64,000 nt of DNA. Origin: Devosia sp. GTDB taxonomy: Bacteria; Pseudomonadota; Alphaproteobacteria; Rhizobiales; Devosiaceae. Both the position numbers and the translations under genes were made by a program. The first letter of the stretch is position 1. Every line of letters begins with the position of its first letter. Positions 33,433 to 44,647 of the stretch are shown here, in pieces. Where the stretch lies: the NCBI RefSeq assembly GCF_017307495.1, contig NZ_JAFKHE010000018.1, forward strand, positions 141,459-205,458. The letters run 5' to 3'. The notes under the pieces were generated by a model. The model did not search any database, was not told the origin of the DNA, and saw only the letters and a program-made list of their open reading frames with translations.

Positions 33433-35055
33433 TCAATCCTCGGTCACCAGCGGCAGGTCGAAGACCTGGCCGGGGAAGATCCTCGAGGGTCGGGCGATCA
33501 GGTCTCGGTTGGCCTTGAAGATGGTGCGGTAGTGCAGGCCGGAGCCGTAGTAGCGGTGGGCGATGCTCCACAGGGTATCGCCGCGCCGGATGAGCGCCTT
33601 GCCGCCGGTGTAGCGGCCATCCACCGGGTCGCCGAAGGGGACCAGCCGGAGGATGGTGACGCTGCCCGCCCCGGTCCGGGCGCGCGGCACCTGGAATTCC
33701 GCCACCAGCGCCGGTGCGTCGGGCAGCGGCAGTTCGACCACCGAGCCATCGTCGTGCGCAACGTATGCCGGGAGCACGGCGTCCAGGTCGCCCCCGGGCA
33801 GTGAGAGGACCTGGACTGAGGCCGACCCGGCGCGCGGCACGATGGCGGCGATCGCCGGCAGCGGCTCGCCGGCCGGTGTTGCGTCGCCACTGTCATCCTG
33901 CGCGGGCGTGGACGGCTCCACGGGTCGAACGCGATCGGCGGCCAGTGGCGGCGCTGTGGCGGCTTCACTGTTCCCGGCAGGTTCGGATGGCGTTGAGGTC
34001 GTTCCCACAGGGGGAAGGTTCGGCGCGGCGACCTCGGGAATAGGATCGACCACGGCCGACGCATCGCCCTCAGGAGTCGCGGGGGTGGCTGCGCCGATCG
34101 GCTCGCGCGGCGGCGCGGGGGCCGTGCCCGAAGCCGGCGGCAGCAGGGCGGGAGCAGCGTCAGGGGCAAGTGCCCCTTCAGGAACAGGTGCAGTCGCCGG
34201 CGCATCGGCTGGCGCCTGGATCTCGACCGTGATCGCCGCCTGGCCCAGGAGCCGGCCACTGCCGGGCTCGATCGCCTCGATGCGCAACTCGCGCTTCGGC
34301 TGGGTGAGGATCGCCCCGGTTTCGACCAGCCAGCGCCCCTCCTCCACCGGGCTCTCGCCCATCAATTCGCCGTCGGCGTAGAGACGGATCAGCGCACCGG
34401 CCGGGCCCGAGCCGGAGATGTAGCTCGCGTCGCCCTCAAGCTCGATGGCGTCGATGGTCGGCGGCTGCTCGATCGGCGCAGCGACCGGAGGTGCCGGCGC
34501 CGGCGGCAGCGGCTCGGCGTTGGCGACCTGCGTCTCGGGCCGGGGATCGGCCGGAGGCAGGGGGACGACAGCAGGGGGAATGGGCGGCGCTTCAGCCGGC
34601 GTCGGTCCGGCAACGGGGTCGGTGACCGGCTCGATCGTCGCCGCCAGCGCAACGTCCTGCCGACCGGGGTCGACGGCCTCGTCGGCGGGCAGCAGCAAGG
34701 GGCCGCCCCGTCCGGCCGGCGCGGCTCCGGTGTCGATCTCGGGAACGGGTGCCGCACTGCCGGGAGCCGGCACCGGGGATTCCGGCGCCGATCCGGCTTC
34801 GGGAGCCGCGGCCACATCCTGCGTCCCGGTCGGCTGCTGCGCCTGTCCGGCGCCAGCCGGTTCGGCCGGGGGAGTGTCGGCAATGGCACGAGAGGGCGGC
34901 GGGTCGGGTGCGACTTCGACCACGGGTCGCCTTTCGTCCCGGCGCAGGTCGAACTTGCGCTCGGCCATATCATGGAGGCAGGCGGCGAGCCCGCGCGGAT
35001 GGCCGGCGCAGGCATCCACCAGGGGGATGGCGATGATACCCAGCGCAACCGCCAT
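33433..35055 (-). CDS. Pro/Ala-rich LysM protein with Ig-like domain
   Basis: This 540-residue envelope protein begins with a short hydrophobic stretch that may continue upstream: the frame is open to about 35110 with LLIALAAAGAT before the chosen ATG, so the start is uncertain. Residues about 45-200 and 290-420 are Pro/Ala/Glu-rich and disordered. Residues 205-290 form a bacterial Ig-like domain (SGSGPAGALIRLYADGELMGESPVEEGRWLVE). The C-terminal LysM (residues 488-537, RRGDTLWSIAHRYYGSGLHYRTIFKANRDLI) binds peptidoglycan. This Ig-LysM layout is common in Hyphomicrobiales and probably spans the periplasm. No enzyme motif is seen. Confidence 0.85.
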   Translation of the reverse strand: MAVALGIIAIPLVDACAGHPRGLAACLHDMAERKFDLRRDERRPVVEVAPDPPPSRAIADTPPAEPAGAGQAQQPTGTQDVAAAPEAGSAPESPVPAPGSAAPVPEIDTGAAPAGRGGPLLLPADEAVDPGRQDVALAATIEPVTDPVAGPTPAEAPPIPPAVVPLPPADPRPETQVANAEPLPPAPAPPVAAPIEQPPTIDAIELEGDASYISGSGPAGALIRLYADGELMGESPVEEGRWLVETGAILTQPKRELRIEAIEPGSGRLLGQAAITVEIQAPADAPATAPVPEGALAPDAAPALLPPASGTAPAPPREPIGAATPATPEGDASAVVDPIPEVAAPNLPPVGTTSTPSEPAGNSEAATAPPLAADRVRPVEPSTPAQDDSGDATPAGEPLPAIAAIVPRAGSASVQVLSLPGGDLDAVLPAYVAHDDGSVVELPLPDAPALVAEFQVPRARTGAGSVTILRLVPFGDPVDGRYTGGKALIRRGDTLWSIAHRYYGSGLHYRTIFKANRDLIARPSRIFPGQVFDLPLVTED

Positions 35056-35168
35056 CGTCGCCCCCGCGGCGGCGAGGGCGATGAGCAGCGTTCTACGATC
35101 GTCGGTCCGGCTCAGCAGGGCCTCCGGGCAATACGGGACAGCCTGCCCCGTAGTCCCCCTAGCGGTAT

Positions 35169-36761
35169 TCAGGCTGCCTCTGACTTCATGAGCTTATAGG
35201 TTATCGACTCGTAAAGCGCCTCAAATGAGGCGTCGATGATGTTGGGGGAGACGCCGATCGTGTACCAGCGCTCGCCCGTGCCATCGCGGCTTTCGATCAG
35301 CACACGGGTGACCGCGCCCGTGCCGCCGTCGAGGATACGCACCTTGAAATCGACCAGTTCGAGATCGGCGATGCGGTCGGAGTATTGGCCGAGGTCCTTG
35401 CGCATGGCGAGGTCGAGGGCGTTGACCGGACCGTTGCCTTCGGCCACCGACATCAGGCGGTCCTCGCCGATGCGGATCTTCACCACCGCCTCGGTGACGG
35501 TGATCTGCTCGCCCCTCGCGTTGTGCCGGCGCTCGACGCTGGCGCGATAGCTCTCGACATCGAAGAACTCGGGCAGCGTGCCGAGGATGCCGCGCGCCAG
35601 AACGACGAACGAGGCATCCGCGCCATCATAGGAATAGCCGCGCGCCTCGCGCTCCTTGACGGTGCGCAGCAGCTTTTCGACGCGCGGATCGTCCTTGCTC
35701 AGTTCGATGCCGTGGCGCTTGAGCGCGGCGAGGAGATTGGACTTGCCGGCCTGCTGGCTCACCATGATGTTGCGCTCGTTGCCGACGCTTTCGGGCGGCA
35801 CGTGCTCATAGCTCGAGAAATCCTTGGCGAGCGCCGAGGCGTGGATGCCGGCCTTGGTGGCGAAGGCCGCGGTCCCGACATAGGGCGATTGCCGGGCGGG
35901 GGCGCGGTTCAGCACCTCGTCGAAGGCGCGCGAAATCGAGGTGATATCGCTGAGCTGGTCGGCGGTGACGCCGGTCTCGAAGCGGTCGGCGAAGCCGGGC
36001 TTGAGCAGCAGCGTCGGGATGAGGGTGACGAGGTTGGCGTTGCCGCAGCGCTCGCCGATGCCATTGAGCGTGCCCTGGATCTGGCGCACGCCTGCCGAGA
36101 CGGCAGCGAGCGTGTTGGCGACGGCCTGGCCGGTATCGTCATGGGCGTGGATGCCCAGCCGGTCGCCGGGGGCGACGGTCAGCACGTCGGCGACGATGGC
36201 CGAAACCTCGGACGGCATGGTGCCGCCATTGGTGTCGCACAGCACCACCCAGCGCGCGCCGGCAGCAAGCGCGGTCCTGACGAAGTTCAGCGCGTAGTCG
36301 CGATTGGCCTTGTAGCCGTCGAAGAAGTGCTCGCAGTCGACCAGCACCTCCTTGCCGGCCTCGACGCCGGCCACGACCGTCTCGCGCAGGCCCCTGAGGT
36401 TCTCATCGGGAGTGATCTCGAGGGCGATCCGGACCTGGTGGTCCCAGGCCTTGCCGACGAAGCACGCGGCATCGGCGGCCGAGTTGAGGATGGCCTGTAC
36501 GCCCGGGTCGTTGCCGACGGAGCGCCCGGCCCGCTTGGTCATGCCGAAGGCGGTGAAGGTCGCGTCGCGGGTGCGGGCTTCGGCGAAGAACTGGTCGTCG
36601 ATGACGTTGGCGCCGGGGTAGCCGCCCTCGATGTAGTCGACGCCCAGCCGCTCGAGGAGCGCGGTGACCGAAATCTTGTCCTCGAGCGAGAACTCAACCC
36701 CGGCAGTCTGCGCGCCGTCGCGAAGGGTGGTGTCGAAGAGGTAGAGGCGTTCCTTGGCCAT
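35169..36761 (-). CDS. cimA: (R)-citramalate synthase, CimA type
   Basis: This 530-residue member of the isopropylmalate/citramalate synthase family joins acetyl-CoA to pyruvate (or a related 2-oxoacid) in an isoleucine-forming route. LYLFDTTLRDGAQTAGVEFS carries the metal-binding Asp/Arg, HAHDDTGQAVANTLAAVSAGVRQIQGTLNGIGERCGNANL carries the metal His pair, and a LeuA-type regulatory domain fills the C-terminal about 140 residues. The length and GYPGAN and KAGIHASAL motifs fit the CimA subgroup rather than LeuA. ATG 36761 gives the family start MAKERLYLFD. It follows the GFA gene by 10 bp on the same strand. Confidence 0.9.
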   Translation of the reverse strand: MAKERLYLFDTTLRDGAQTAGVEFSLEDKISVTALLERLGVDYIEGGYPGANVIDDQFFAEARTRDATFTAFGMTKRAGRSVGNDPGVQAILNSAADAACFVGKAWDHQVRIALEITPDENLRGLRETVVAGVEAGKEVLVDCEHFFDGYKANRDYALNFVRTALAAGARWVVLCDTNGGTMPSEVSAIVADVLTVAPGDRLGIHAHDDTGQAVANTLAAVSAGVRQIQGTLNGIGERCGNANLVTLIPTLLLKPGFADRFETGVTADQLSDITSISRAFDEVLNRAPARQSPYVGTAAFATKAGIHASALAKDFSSYEHVPPESVGNERNIMVSQQAGKSNLLAALKRHGIELSKDDPRVEKLLRTVKEREARGYSYDGADASFVVLARGILGTLPEFFDVESYRASVERRHNARGEQITVTEAVVKIRIGEDRLMSVAEGNGPVNALDLAMRKDLGQYSDRIADLELVDFKVRILDGGTGAVTRVLIESRDGTGERWYTIGVSPNIIDASFEALYESITYKLMKSEAA

Positions 36762-36771
36762 TCGGGGGTAC

Positions 36772-38714
<1,943 letters not shown>

Positions 38715-38728
<14 letters not shown>

Positions 38729-39098
38729 GGCAGACCGCCTCGATGTTGTGCCCGTCCGGATCGAAGACGAAGGCCGCGTAGTAGTTCTGGTGGTAGTGCG
38801 GGCGGAGCCCCGGCGGGCCGTTGTCCGTGCCGCCGGCGGCGATCGCGGCCGCGTAAAAGGCATCGACCGCGGCGCGATTGTCGGCGCGGAAGGCGAGGTG
38901 CACGCGGCCGCCCGTCAGCTTGCCGCCATCGCCGATCCACAGGAACGGCATGTCCGAGCCGAGCCCCGCGACGTTGCCCTCCTCGCCCTCGAACTTCATG
39001 TGCGTCCTGATGCCAAGCGGGGCCAGCGCCTTCTCGTAGAAGGCGAGCGAGGTGGCATAGTCGGCGGTTGAGATGGCGACGTGATCGAGTGCGGTCAT
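38715..39098 (-). CDS. VOC-family (glyoxalase-like) protein
   Basis: This 127-residue single-domain VOC protein has LDHVAISTADYATSLAFYEKALAPLGI at the N-terminus and YYAAFVFDPDGHNIEAVCHA at the C-terminus, which supply His and Glu metal ligands. The middle has RVHLAFRADNRAAVDAFYAAAIAAGGTDNGPPGLRPHYH, a form seen in small glyoxalase/lactoylglutathione-lyase-like proteins. The reaction is not predictable. ATG 39098 has CCGGAG upstream and overlaps the DUF559 frame stop (ATGA). The next gene, a GFA protein, overlaps its end. Confidence 0.88.
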
Positions 39099-39547
39099 GG
39101 GGTGGCTCCGGTGGCGTTGACGTTCGTCCCCTCACCCGCCTCGCTGCGCGAGGCACCCTCTCCCTCAAGGGTAGAGGTAAGCTGGTGCCCCACTTCTCCC
39201 CTCTCCCCTTGAGGGAGAGGGGTGCCCGAAGGGCGGGGTGAGGGGAAGGATGAAAGGGCTTGCCAGACGGCTTCGAGTACACCGTCACGGTTGTCCGACA
39301 GTTCATTGTTCCAGACACGCAGGATGCGATAGCCGAGCGATTTCAGCCGGTTGTCGCGGACCAGATCATGAGTGCTTTCGGCATGCTGGCTGCCGTCGAG
39401 CTCGACAATGAGCATAGCCTTCGGACACATGAAGTCGACGATGAAGCGACCGATCGGGACCTGACGCCGGAACTTGTGGCCCACGAAACGCCGGTTGCGC
39501 AGGATGCCCCAAAGAATACTCTCCGCTTCCGTTCCGTTGGAACGCAT
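39095..39547 (-). CDS. DUF559 protein (Vsr/PD-(D/E)XK nuclease-like) running into a repeat
   Basis: The 150-codon frame has two parts. Residues 1-100 are a DUF559 domain (TEAESILWGILRNRRFVGHKFRRQVPIGRFIVDF, then LIVELDGSQH and RVWNNELSDN), related to very-short-patch-repair and other PD-(D/E)XK nucleases; D38, E49, D51 and H55 are plausible catalytic residues. Residues 101-150 are a translation of repeat R2a and end on the VOC start codon. The ATG at 39547 is the only start codon after repeat R2b; no good ribosome site is seen and the frame is open upstream through R2b. The core (39247-39613) is enclosed by direct R2 copies. Function is unproven. Confidence 0.8.
   Translation of the reverse strand: MRSNGTEAESILWGILRNRRFVGHKFRRQVPIGRFIVDFMCPKAMLIVELDGSQHAESTHDLVRDNRLKSLGYRILRVWNNELSDNRDGVLEAVWQALSSFPSPRPSGTPLPQGERGEVGHQLTSTLEGEGASRSEAGEGTNVNATGATP
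39127..39246. repeat. Palindromic repeat type R2 copy a, downstream of DUF559 core
   Basis: This 120-bp element has ends TCCCCTCACCC and GGGTGAGGGGA. Internally it holds a GCCTCGCTGCGCGAGGC hairpin and a CTCTCCCC...GGGGAGAG-like stem (CCCTTGAGGG core), ending TGCCCGAAGGGCGGGGTGAGG. It is nearly identical, and in the same orientation, to copy b at 39614-39737; the main differences are a one-base change and the roughly 20-bp centre. It encodes the C-terminal tail of the DUF559 frame. Confidence 0.92.
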
Positions 39548-39613
39548 TGCCTTGGCGCGCTTGCGCAGCGTCGGCGTCAGTTCCGTACGCCATTCCTTGT
39601 GTCGTCGATTGAC

Positions 39614-39737
39614 CTTCCCCTCACCCGCCTCGCTGCGCGAGGCACCCTCTCCCTCAAGGGGAGAGGGAAGGCGGTGCTCCGTTTCGCCCCTCTCCCCTTG
39701 AGGGAGAGGGGTGCCCGAAGGGCGGGGTGAGGGGAAG
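39614..39737. repeat. Palindromic repeat type R2 copy b, upstream of DUF559 core
   Basis: This 124-bp element has inverted ends CTTCCCCTCACCC and GGGTGAGGGGAAG and the same GCCTCGCTGCGCGAGGC and CCTCTCCCCTTGAGGGAGAGG hairpins as copy a. It lies 13 bp downstream of the cysS stop codon. With copy a it encloses a 367-bp core that carries only the DUF559 domain. Confidence 0.92.
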
Positions 39738-39750
39738 TCCCACTCGGCGT

Positions 39751-41169
39751 TCACCTGACCAGCTCCCATTTCGTCTGCCGCTGACCGCTCTCGTCCTTGT
39801 AGTCCATGAGCTGGACACCCTGGGTCAGCAATTCGGCGCGGATGGAGTCGGCCTTGGCGAAATCTCGGGCCTCGAGGGCGGCGAGGCGGCGGTTGACGGC
39901 TTCCTCGATATCGACGGAAGCGTCGGCCGACAGTGAGGCCGGCTGCAGCAGCGAGTCGAGGCCGAAGCCGAGGAACTCGAGGCTGGCGCCGAGGACGTCG
40001 GCGGCCGACTGGTCGCCCTTGCGCGCGTCGCGCGAGATGCCGTCGAGGACCACCGTCGTCCGGTGAAAATTGAGGTCGTCGAGCAACTCCTCGACGACGC
40101 CGGGATCCGGGGGCGAAACGGCGTCCTTGGTAGCGGCCGAGGCGGCGCGCTGCCAGTCGCGGAGCTTCTGCTCCGCCTCTTCCAGGCGCTTTACCGAGAA
40201 ATCGATCGGCTCGCGGTAGTGCGTCATGAGCATCGCCAACCGCAGCACTTCGCCCGGCCACTTGCGGCCGCCGAACTTCTCCGTCTCGAGCAGGTCGTGC
40301 ATGGTGATGAAGTTGCCGAGGCTCTTGCTCATCTTCTGGCCCTCGACCTGCAGGAAGCCGTTGTGGAGCCAGTAGTTGGCCATCACCTTCGTGCCGTGGG
40401 CGCAGCGCGACTGGGCGATCTCGTTCTCATGGTGCGGGAAGATCAGGTCGAGGCCGCCGGCATGGATGTCGAACACCGCCCCGAGATAGCGCTCGCTCAT
40501 CGCGGAGCACTCGATGTGCCAGCCGGGGCGCCCCCTGCCCCACGGCGACTCCCAGCCGGGCTCCTCGGGCGAGGACTGCTTCCAGAGGACGAAATCGGCC
40601 GGGTTCCTCTTGTGGGCGTCGACGGCGACGCGCGCGCCGGCGACGTTGTCCGCGAGGTTGCGGCCGCTGAGCTGGCCATAGTCGGGCATGGAATCGACCG
40701 CGAACAGCACCTCGCCGGCCGCCTGGTAGGCGTGCTGGCTGCCGATCAGCTGGGTGATGAGCGACTGCATGCCCTCGATGTTGTCGGTGGCACGCGGCTG
40801 GTGCGTGGGCTCGAGCGTGCCGAGGGCCTTCACGTCCTTGAAATACTGCTCGGCCGTCTTCTCGGTGACCTTGCGGATCGCTTCGTTGAGCGGCAGGCCG
40901 GGATAGTCGCGGGCGGCGCGGGCGTTGATCTTGTCGTCGACGTCCGTGATGTTGCGCACATAGGTAACGTGCCCGGTGCCGTAGAGGTGGCGCAGCAGGC
41001 GGAACAGCAGGTCGAAGACGATCACCGGCCGGGCGTTGCCGATATGGGCGTAGTCGTAGACGGTGGGGCCGCACACGTACATGCGCACGTTATAGGGATC
41101 GAGGGGGACGAAATCCTCCCTGGTCCGGGTCAGCGTGTTGTAGAGGCGCAGTATCGTCGGCTCGCCCAA
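39751..41169 (-). CDS. cysS: Cysteinyl-tRNA synthetase
   Basis: This 472-residue class I synthetase charges tRNA-Cys. The catalytic domain has [17 protein letters not shown] (HIGH-type HIGN, zinc Cys in CGPT), [18 protein letters not shown] with zinc Cys, [19 protein letters not shown] and the KMSKSLGNF loop. The C-terminal DALR and anticodon domain ends [17 protein letters not shown]. It starts with TTG at 41169, preceded by AAGGGAAG; no other in-frame start exists before the catalytic motifs. Length is normal. It is upstream of the repeat-flanked DUF559 gene on the same strand. Confidence 0.96.
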   Translation of the reverse strand: MGEPTILRLYNTLTRTREDFVPLDPYNVRMYVCGPTVYDYAHIGNARPVIVFDLLFRLLRHLYGTGHVTYVRNITDVDDKINARAARDYPGLPLNEAIRKVTEKTAEQYFKDVKALGTLEPTHQPRATDNIEGMQSLITQLIGSQHAYQAAGEVLFAVDSMPDYGQLSGRNLADNVAGARVAVDAHKRNPADFVLWKQSSPEEPGWESPWGRGRPGWHIECSAMSERYLGAVFDIHAGGLDLIFPHHENEIAQSRCAHGTKVMANYWLHNGFLQVEGQKMSKSLGNFITMHDLLETEKFGGRKWPGEVLRLAMLMTHYREPIDFSVKRLEEAEQKLRDWQRAASAATKDAVSPPDPGVVEELLDDLNFHRTTVVLDGISRDARKGDQSAADVLGASLEFLGFGLDSLLQPASLSADASVDIEEAVNRRLAALEARDFAKADSIRAELLTQGVQLMDYKDESGQRQTKWELVR

Positions 41170-41340
41170 AGTCTCTTCCCTTCGCGCACGCGTTCAGGCT
41201 CGCGGAGCGGGTTCTTCGGGTCTAGGGAATTCGGGATGAAGAGAACCGCGCCGCCAGCAATGCCTAGCGGATAATAATGCAGACCGTAATGCAGATCGCG
41301 GTTGCGGTTTTCATGGCGCGCAAGATGCCGTCATGCCCGG

Positions 41341-41368
41341 AAAAAAGCAAGGGGCGCCGAAGCGCCCC
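41341..41368 (-). terminator. Rho-independent terminator with UUCG loop
   Basis: On the minus strand a 7-bp stem GGGGCGC / GCGCCCC with a TTCG tetraloop (41351-41368) is followed by TTGCTTTTTT. It begins 12 bp after the stop of the small exported protein gene at 41380. Confidence 0.88.
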
Positions 41369-41379
41369 CGCCAAATCGG

Positions 41380-41799
41380 TCATTGCGGGGCGGCCGGGGC
41401 CGTCGGAGCGGCCGGCGGCGGCTCGGCGGCCTTGATGGCCGCGGCGACGTCGGGCTCCGCGAAGCAGTTGTTGAGCCCCTCGCGCGCCAGTTCGGTGAGC
41501 TTGTCGTAGCTGCCATGGGCCTGGTGCGCCTCGTCAGTGCCCTCGCCGCGCAGGTCCGCGGCAAGCATGTCGATGTCCTTTTGCGACATGTCCTTGAAGG
41601 CATTGGTCAGGCAGGAGCAGAGCGGCGTCAGGATGGCAGCGGAGTCGGTGCCGGCCGGCACCTGCCCCAGCAGGAAGGCTTCGCCGCCCCGGCAGGCCTC
41701 GGAGAACTTGCCCAGGTCGGCCGGCGCCTGGGCCATGGCCGGTGCGGCGGAAAGGCTGATCACGCCGGCAAGGGCGGCAACGAGAATGCTGACTCGCAA
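41380..41799 (-). CDS. Small exported protein of unknown function
   Basis: This 139-residue protein has a clear Sec signal peptide (MRVSILVAALAGVISLSAAPAMAQ, cleavage after AMA or MAQ). The mature part is short and helical, with cysteines in SEACRGGE, LTPLCSCLTNAF and LNNCFAE and a Pro/Ala-rich tail. No known domain was recognised. TTG 41799 is chosen because AGGAG lies 6 nt upstream and it begins exactly at the signal peptide; an ATG 105 bp further upstream would add a non-signal leader. A terminator follows directly, so it is probably a single-gene transcript. Confidence 0.75.
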   Translation of the reverse strand: MRVSILVAALAGVISLSAAPAMAQAPADLGKFSEACRGGEAFLLGQVPAGTDSAAILTPLCSCLTNAFKDMSQKDIDMLAADLRGEGTDEAHQAHGSYDKLTELAREGLNNCFAEPDVAAAIKAAEPPPAAPTAPAAPQ

Positions 41800-42184
41800 G
41801 GGATACTCCTGGTCGCGGATGGCGCGCGGCCACCTGTTAGCACAGTCCTTGCGCCCACTATCAGGCAGAAATGCAGCGGACGGCGCGCTCGGGGGAGCGT
41901 TCACGTCGGGCTATCTCCCGCGCAAGAGAGGCCCCCAGGTCAGCGGGAGTCTGAGGGTAAGTCCGAGGCGCCTGCGGCCCTGACGGAACCCCTCGCTGCG
42001 AAAGTCTCGCAAACCGCAACGATTTCGGTCACGCGGGCGTTACCAACCGGCCAGCGGGCGGAAGGTCTGGTCATCGGGCGTTAACCCGGGCCCCGACCAT
42101 GCTAGAAACAGGCGAATCCGGTGCGCGTCTCGCTTTGGGCGCAAAGGCCGGGTACCAAAATACCATCCTATCCGGTTCGAGTTG
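41800..42184. other. Intergenic region with no gene seen, between divergent exported-protein genes
   Basis: These 385 bp separate two divergent genes. No open frame with coding character, repeat of the R types, or tRNA was found. It should hold both promoters, but I could not place convincing -35/-10 boxes. Confidence 0.4.
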
Positions 42185-43348
42185 ATGACGAGCATCAGAC
42201 CCAGCACACAGCTTTTCCTGCTCCGCTTTGCCGTGCTGGCCTTCACGGCCTGGATCGGGCTGCTGCTCGATGTGTCCAGCGCCTATGCCCAGGCGGAAAG
42301 CTGCTCCCGGCTGCAGACCATGCTGCGGCAGCTTGATCGCAATGCCGATTTCCAGAATGCCCAGGGCAACCAGCTCAGGCAGTTGCAGCGGGCCGTGCAG
42401 AAGTCCGAGAGCGCCTATGTGCGGCAGGGCTGCAACGACGACGCCAAGGCGGGTCGCAGGCTCACCGCCGAATGCCGGGCCATCGCCCGCGAAGTGCTGG
42501 CGGCGCGCGATGACCTCGCCAAGATGTCGCAGAGCGTCGACACCGGGCAGGCGGTGGCGCAGCAGCGCGAGGCGATCCTGCAGGAAATGTCGCGTTTCGA
42601 CTGCGACGGCCGCTCGCGCGTCACTGTCGACCGCGGCCAGCGCGGTAGCCTGTTCGAACAGCTGTTCGGGGCGTTTTCGGGCGGTTTCGACGGCGAGGGC
42701 GGGGTTCGCGGGGAGGAGTTCAACCCCTATGGCGGCTACCACACGGTGCGGACGCTGTGCGTGCGCAAGACCGACGGGTTCTACTGGCCGATCAGCTACT
42801 CGACGCTGGTCGACTATGTCGGCAACGACGCCGAGCAATGCCGCGCCATGTGTCCCGGGCTCGATGTCGATCTCTACTACTATGACAATCCGGGCCAGGA
42901 GCCGGCCCAGATGGTCAACCAGTTCGGCGAGATGTATGCGAACCTGCCCAACGCCTTCAGGTTCCGCACCGAGTTCGACGAATCCAGCAAGTGCACCTCG
43001 ACGCAGGACCAGGGGTCGGTGACGGTCGCGGAACTGGCCGGAGGCGGCACGCGGGCGATGGTGACGTTTCGGGGCGCGAGTTTTCCGCTGCCGCTGCGCG
43101 ACCAGCGGCGCGCCCCGCGCGTCGTCGCGGCCCCGGTCACGACGGTGGCCGAGCTCGCAACCTATGTCGACGTGCCCCTGCCCCGCCGCCGTCCGGCCGC
43201 GCCGGGCGAAGCCCCCCCACCGCCGGTCGCCGTGGTGGCACCGACCGCTGCCGGTCAGGCGGCGCGCATCGTGATGTTCGGCGACAAGCGCGTCAGGATA
43301 GTCGGGCCAGAGACGCCCTACGTCCTAGCAGCGGCAGAAGGGACCTGA
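42185..43348 (+). CDS. DUF2865 exported protein
   Basis: This 387-residue protein of a Hyphomicrobiales family has a signal-like hydrophobic segment at residues 9-36 (ending SSAYAQ), a helical stretch to about residue 130, and then the DUF2865 core: [56 protein letters not shown], with paired Cys and [15 protein letters not shown]. The C-terminus is Pro/Ala-rich with a [12 protein letters not shown] segment. The function is unknown; a periplasmic or cell-wall role is likely. ATG 42185 or the adjacent TTG 42182 is the start. The last 56 bp overlap the 3' end of gltX on the other strand. Confidence 0.85.
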   Translation: MTSIRPSTQLFLLRFAVLAFTAWIGLLLDVSSAYAQAESCSRLQTMLRQLDRNADFQNAQGNQLRQLQRAVQKSESAYVRQGCNDDAKAGRRLTAECRAIAREVLAARDDLAKMSQSVDTGQAVAQQREAILQEMSRFDCDGRSRVTVDRGQRGSLFEQLFGAFSGGFDGEGGVRGEEFNPYGGYHTVRTLCVRKTDGFYWPISYSTLVDYVGNDAEQCRAMCPGLDVDLYYYDNPGQEPAQMVNQFGEMYANLPNAFRFRTEFDESSKCTSTQDQGSVTVAELAGGGTRAMVTFRGASFPLPLRDQRRAPRVVAAPVTTVAELATYVDVPLPRRRPAAPGEAPPPPVAVVAPTAAGQAARIVMFGDKRVRIVGPETPYVLAAAEGT

Positions 43349-44618
43349 GCTCCGGCCCCTGCTCCCGGCCCGTGAGGGCGAGGCGCAGGGGATGGAACAG
43401 CGCGCGCCCCTTGCGGCCGGTGGCCGCCTTCAGCGCCTCGGTCCATTTCGACCACGTGGTCTCGTCCCAGGGCTCGGCCGGCAGCAGGTCGCGGGCCGTG
43501 GCGAGATAGTCGCGATCCTCGTTGGCGACGACCGGGGTGACGGGGCCGCTGACCAACGTCGCGAGGTCGGCGATATCGGAGAAGACGCTGAGGTTGCCGC
43601 GCAGGGCCAGCCAGAGCGGCTCCGAGTCGAAACCCAGCGCGACGAGGCGGGGGCGCGCGGCCTCATAGGGCATCTGGTGCAGGATGCGGGTGTTGAGGCT
43701 GGCGAGTTCGGCCGGATCGAAGCGGGCGGAGCCGTGCGACACCGCGTCGAGCGTGAACGCCTGCCCCATTGCCGCCAGGTCGGGATAGGGCTCGACCGGC
43801 AGGCTGGTGCCGGTGAGGACCGCGACCGCCGCCACGGCCATGGGCTCGTAGCCCGCTTCGCGCAGCTCCATCAGCGACAGCGAACCGATACGCTTGCTCA
43901 ACCCCTCGCCCTCGGCGCCGGTCAGCAGGTTGTGATGCGCGAAGGTCGGCACCGCGCCGCCCAGCGCTTCGAAGATCTCGATCTGGGTGCCGGTGTTGGA
44001 GACGTGGTCCTCGCCGCGGATCACGTGGGTGATGCCGAGGTCGATATCGTCGACGACGGAGGGCAGCGTGTAGAGATAGGTGCCGTCGGCGCGCACCAGC
44101 ACGGGATCCGACATCGACGCGGTGTTGACGGTCTGAGGGCCCTTGATCAGGTCGACGAACGCGACCGGCCGGCCGTCGAGCCTGAAGCGCCAATGCGGCT
44201 TGCGCCCTTCGGCCTCGTACTTCGCGATCTGCTCCGAGGTCAGCTTCAGGGCGGCGCGATCATAGACCGGCGGACGGCCGAGCAGGCGGGCACGCGCACG
44301 CTTGCCATCGAGCTCCTCCTCGGTCTCGTAGGCCGGATAGAGCCGGCCGGAGGCGATCAGCCGATCGCGCGCCGCGTCGTAGAGGGCGGTGCGGTCGGAC
44401 TGGCGGACCTTGAAGTCGGGGGTGATGCCGAGCCAGTTCAGGTCCTGCTCGATGCCGCGGGCGAACGCCTCGGTGGAGCGGGCGGTATCGGTATCGTCGA
44501 GGCGCAGGATGTAGCGGCCGGCATTGGCCCTGGCGAAGAGCCAGTTCATCAATGCCGGGCGCGCATTGCCCAGGTGCAGGCGGCCGGTGGGGGACGGGGC
44601 GTAGCGGACGGTGGTCAT
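43293..44618 (-). CDS. gltX: Glutamyl-tRNA synthetase
   Basis: This 441-residue class I synthetase charges tRNA-Glu (and in many alphaproteobacteria also tRNA-Gln, which is then amidated). [22 protein letters not shown] holds the HIGH-type [18 protein letters not shown] and [10 protein letters not shown] hold the KMSK-equivalent, and a C-terminal anticodon-binding cage follows. The length and lack of a zinc Cys cluster fit the second GluRS type of this class, so another gltX may exist elsewhere. ATG 44618 gives the family start [12 protein letters not shown]. Its 3' end overlaps the DUF2865 gene by 56 bp. Confidence 0.94.
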   Translation of the reverse strand: MTTVRYAPSPTGRLHLGNARPALMNWLFARANAGRYILRLDDTDTARSTEAFARGIEQDLNWLGITPDFKVRQSDRTALYDAARDRLIASGRLYPAYETEEELDGKRARARLLGRPPVYDRAALKLTSEQIAKYEAEGRKPHWRFRLDGRPVAFVDLIKGPQTVNTASMSDPVLVRADGTYLYTLPSVVDDIDLGITHVIRGEDHVSNTGTQIEIFEALGGAVPTFAHHNLLTGAEGEGLSKRIGSLSLMELREAGYEPMAVAAVAVLTGTSLPVEPYPDLAAMGQAFTLDAVSHGSARFDPAELASLNTRILHQMPYEAARPRLVALGFDSEPLWLALRGNLSVFSDIADLATLVSGPVTPVVANEDRDYLATARDLLPAEPWDETTWSKWTEALKAATGRKGRALFHPLRLALTGREQGPELRSLLPLLGRRASLARLS

Positions 44619-44647
44619 GGGTTGGCCGGACGTTCGAGCGTGGGGCA

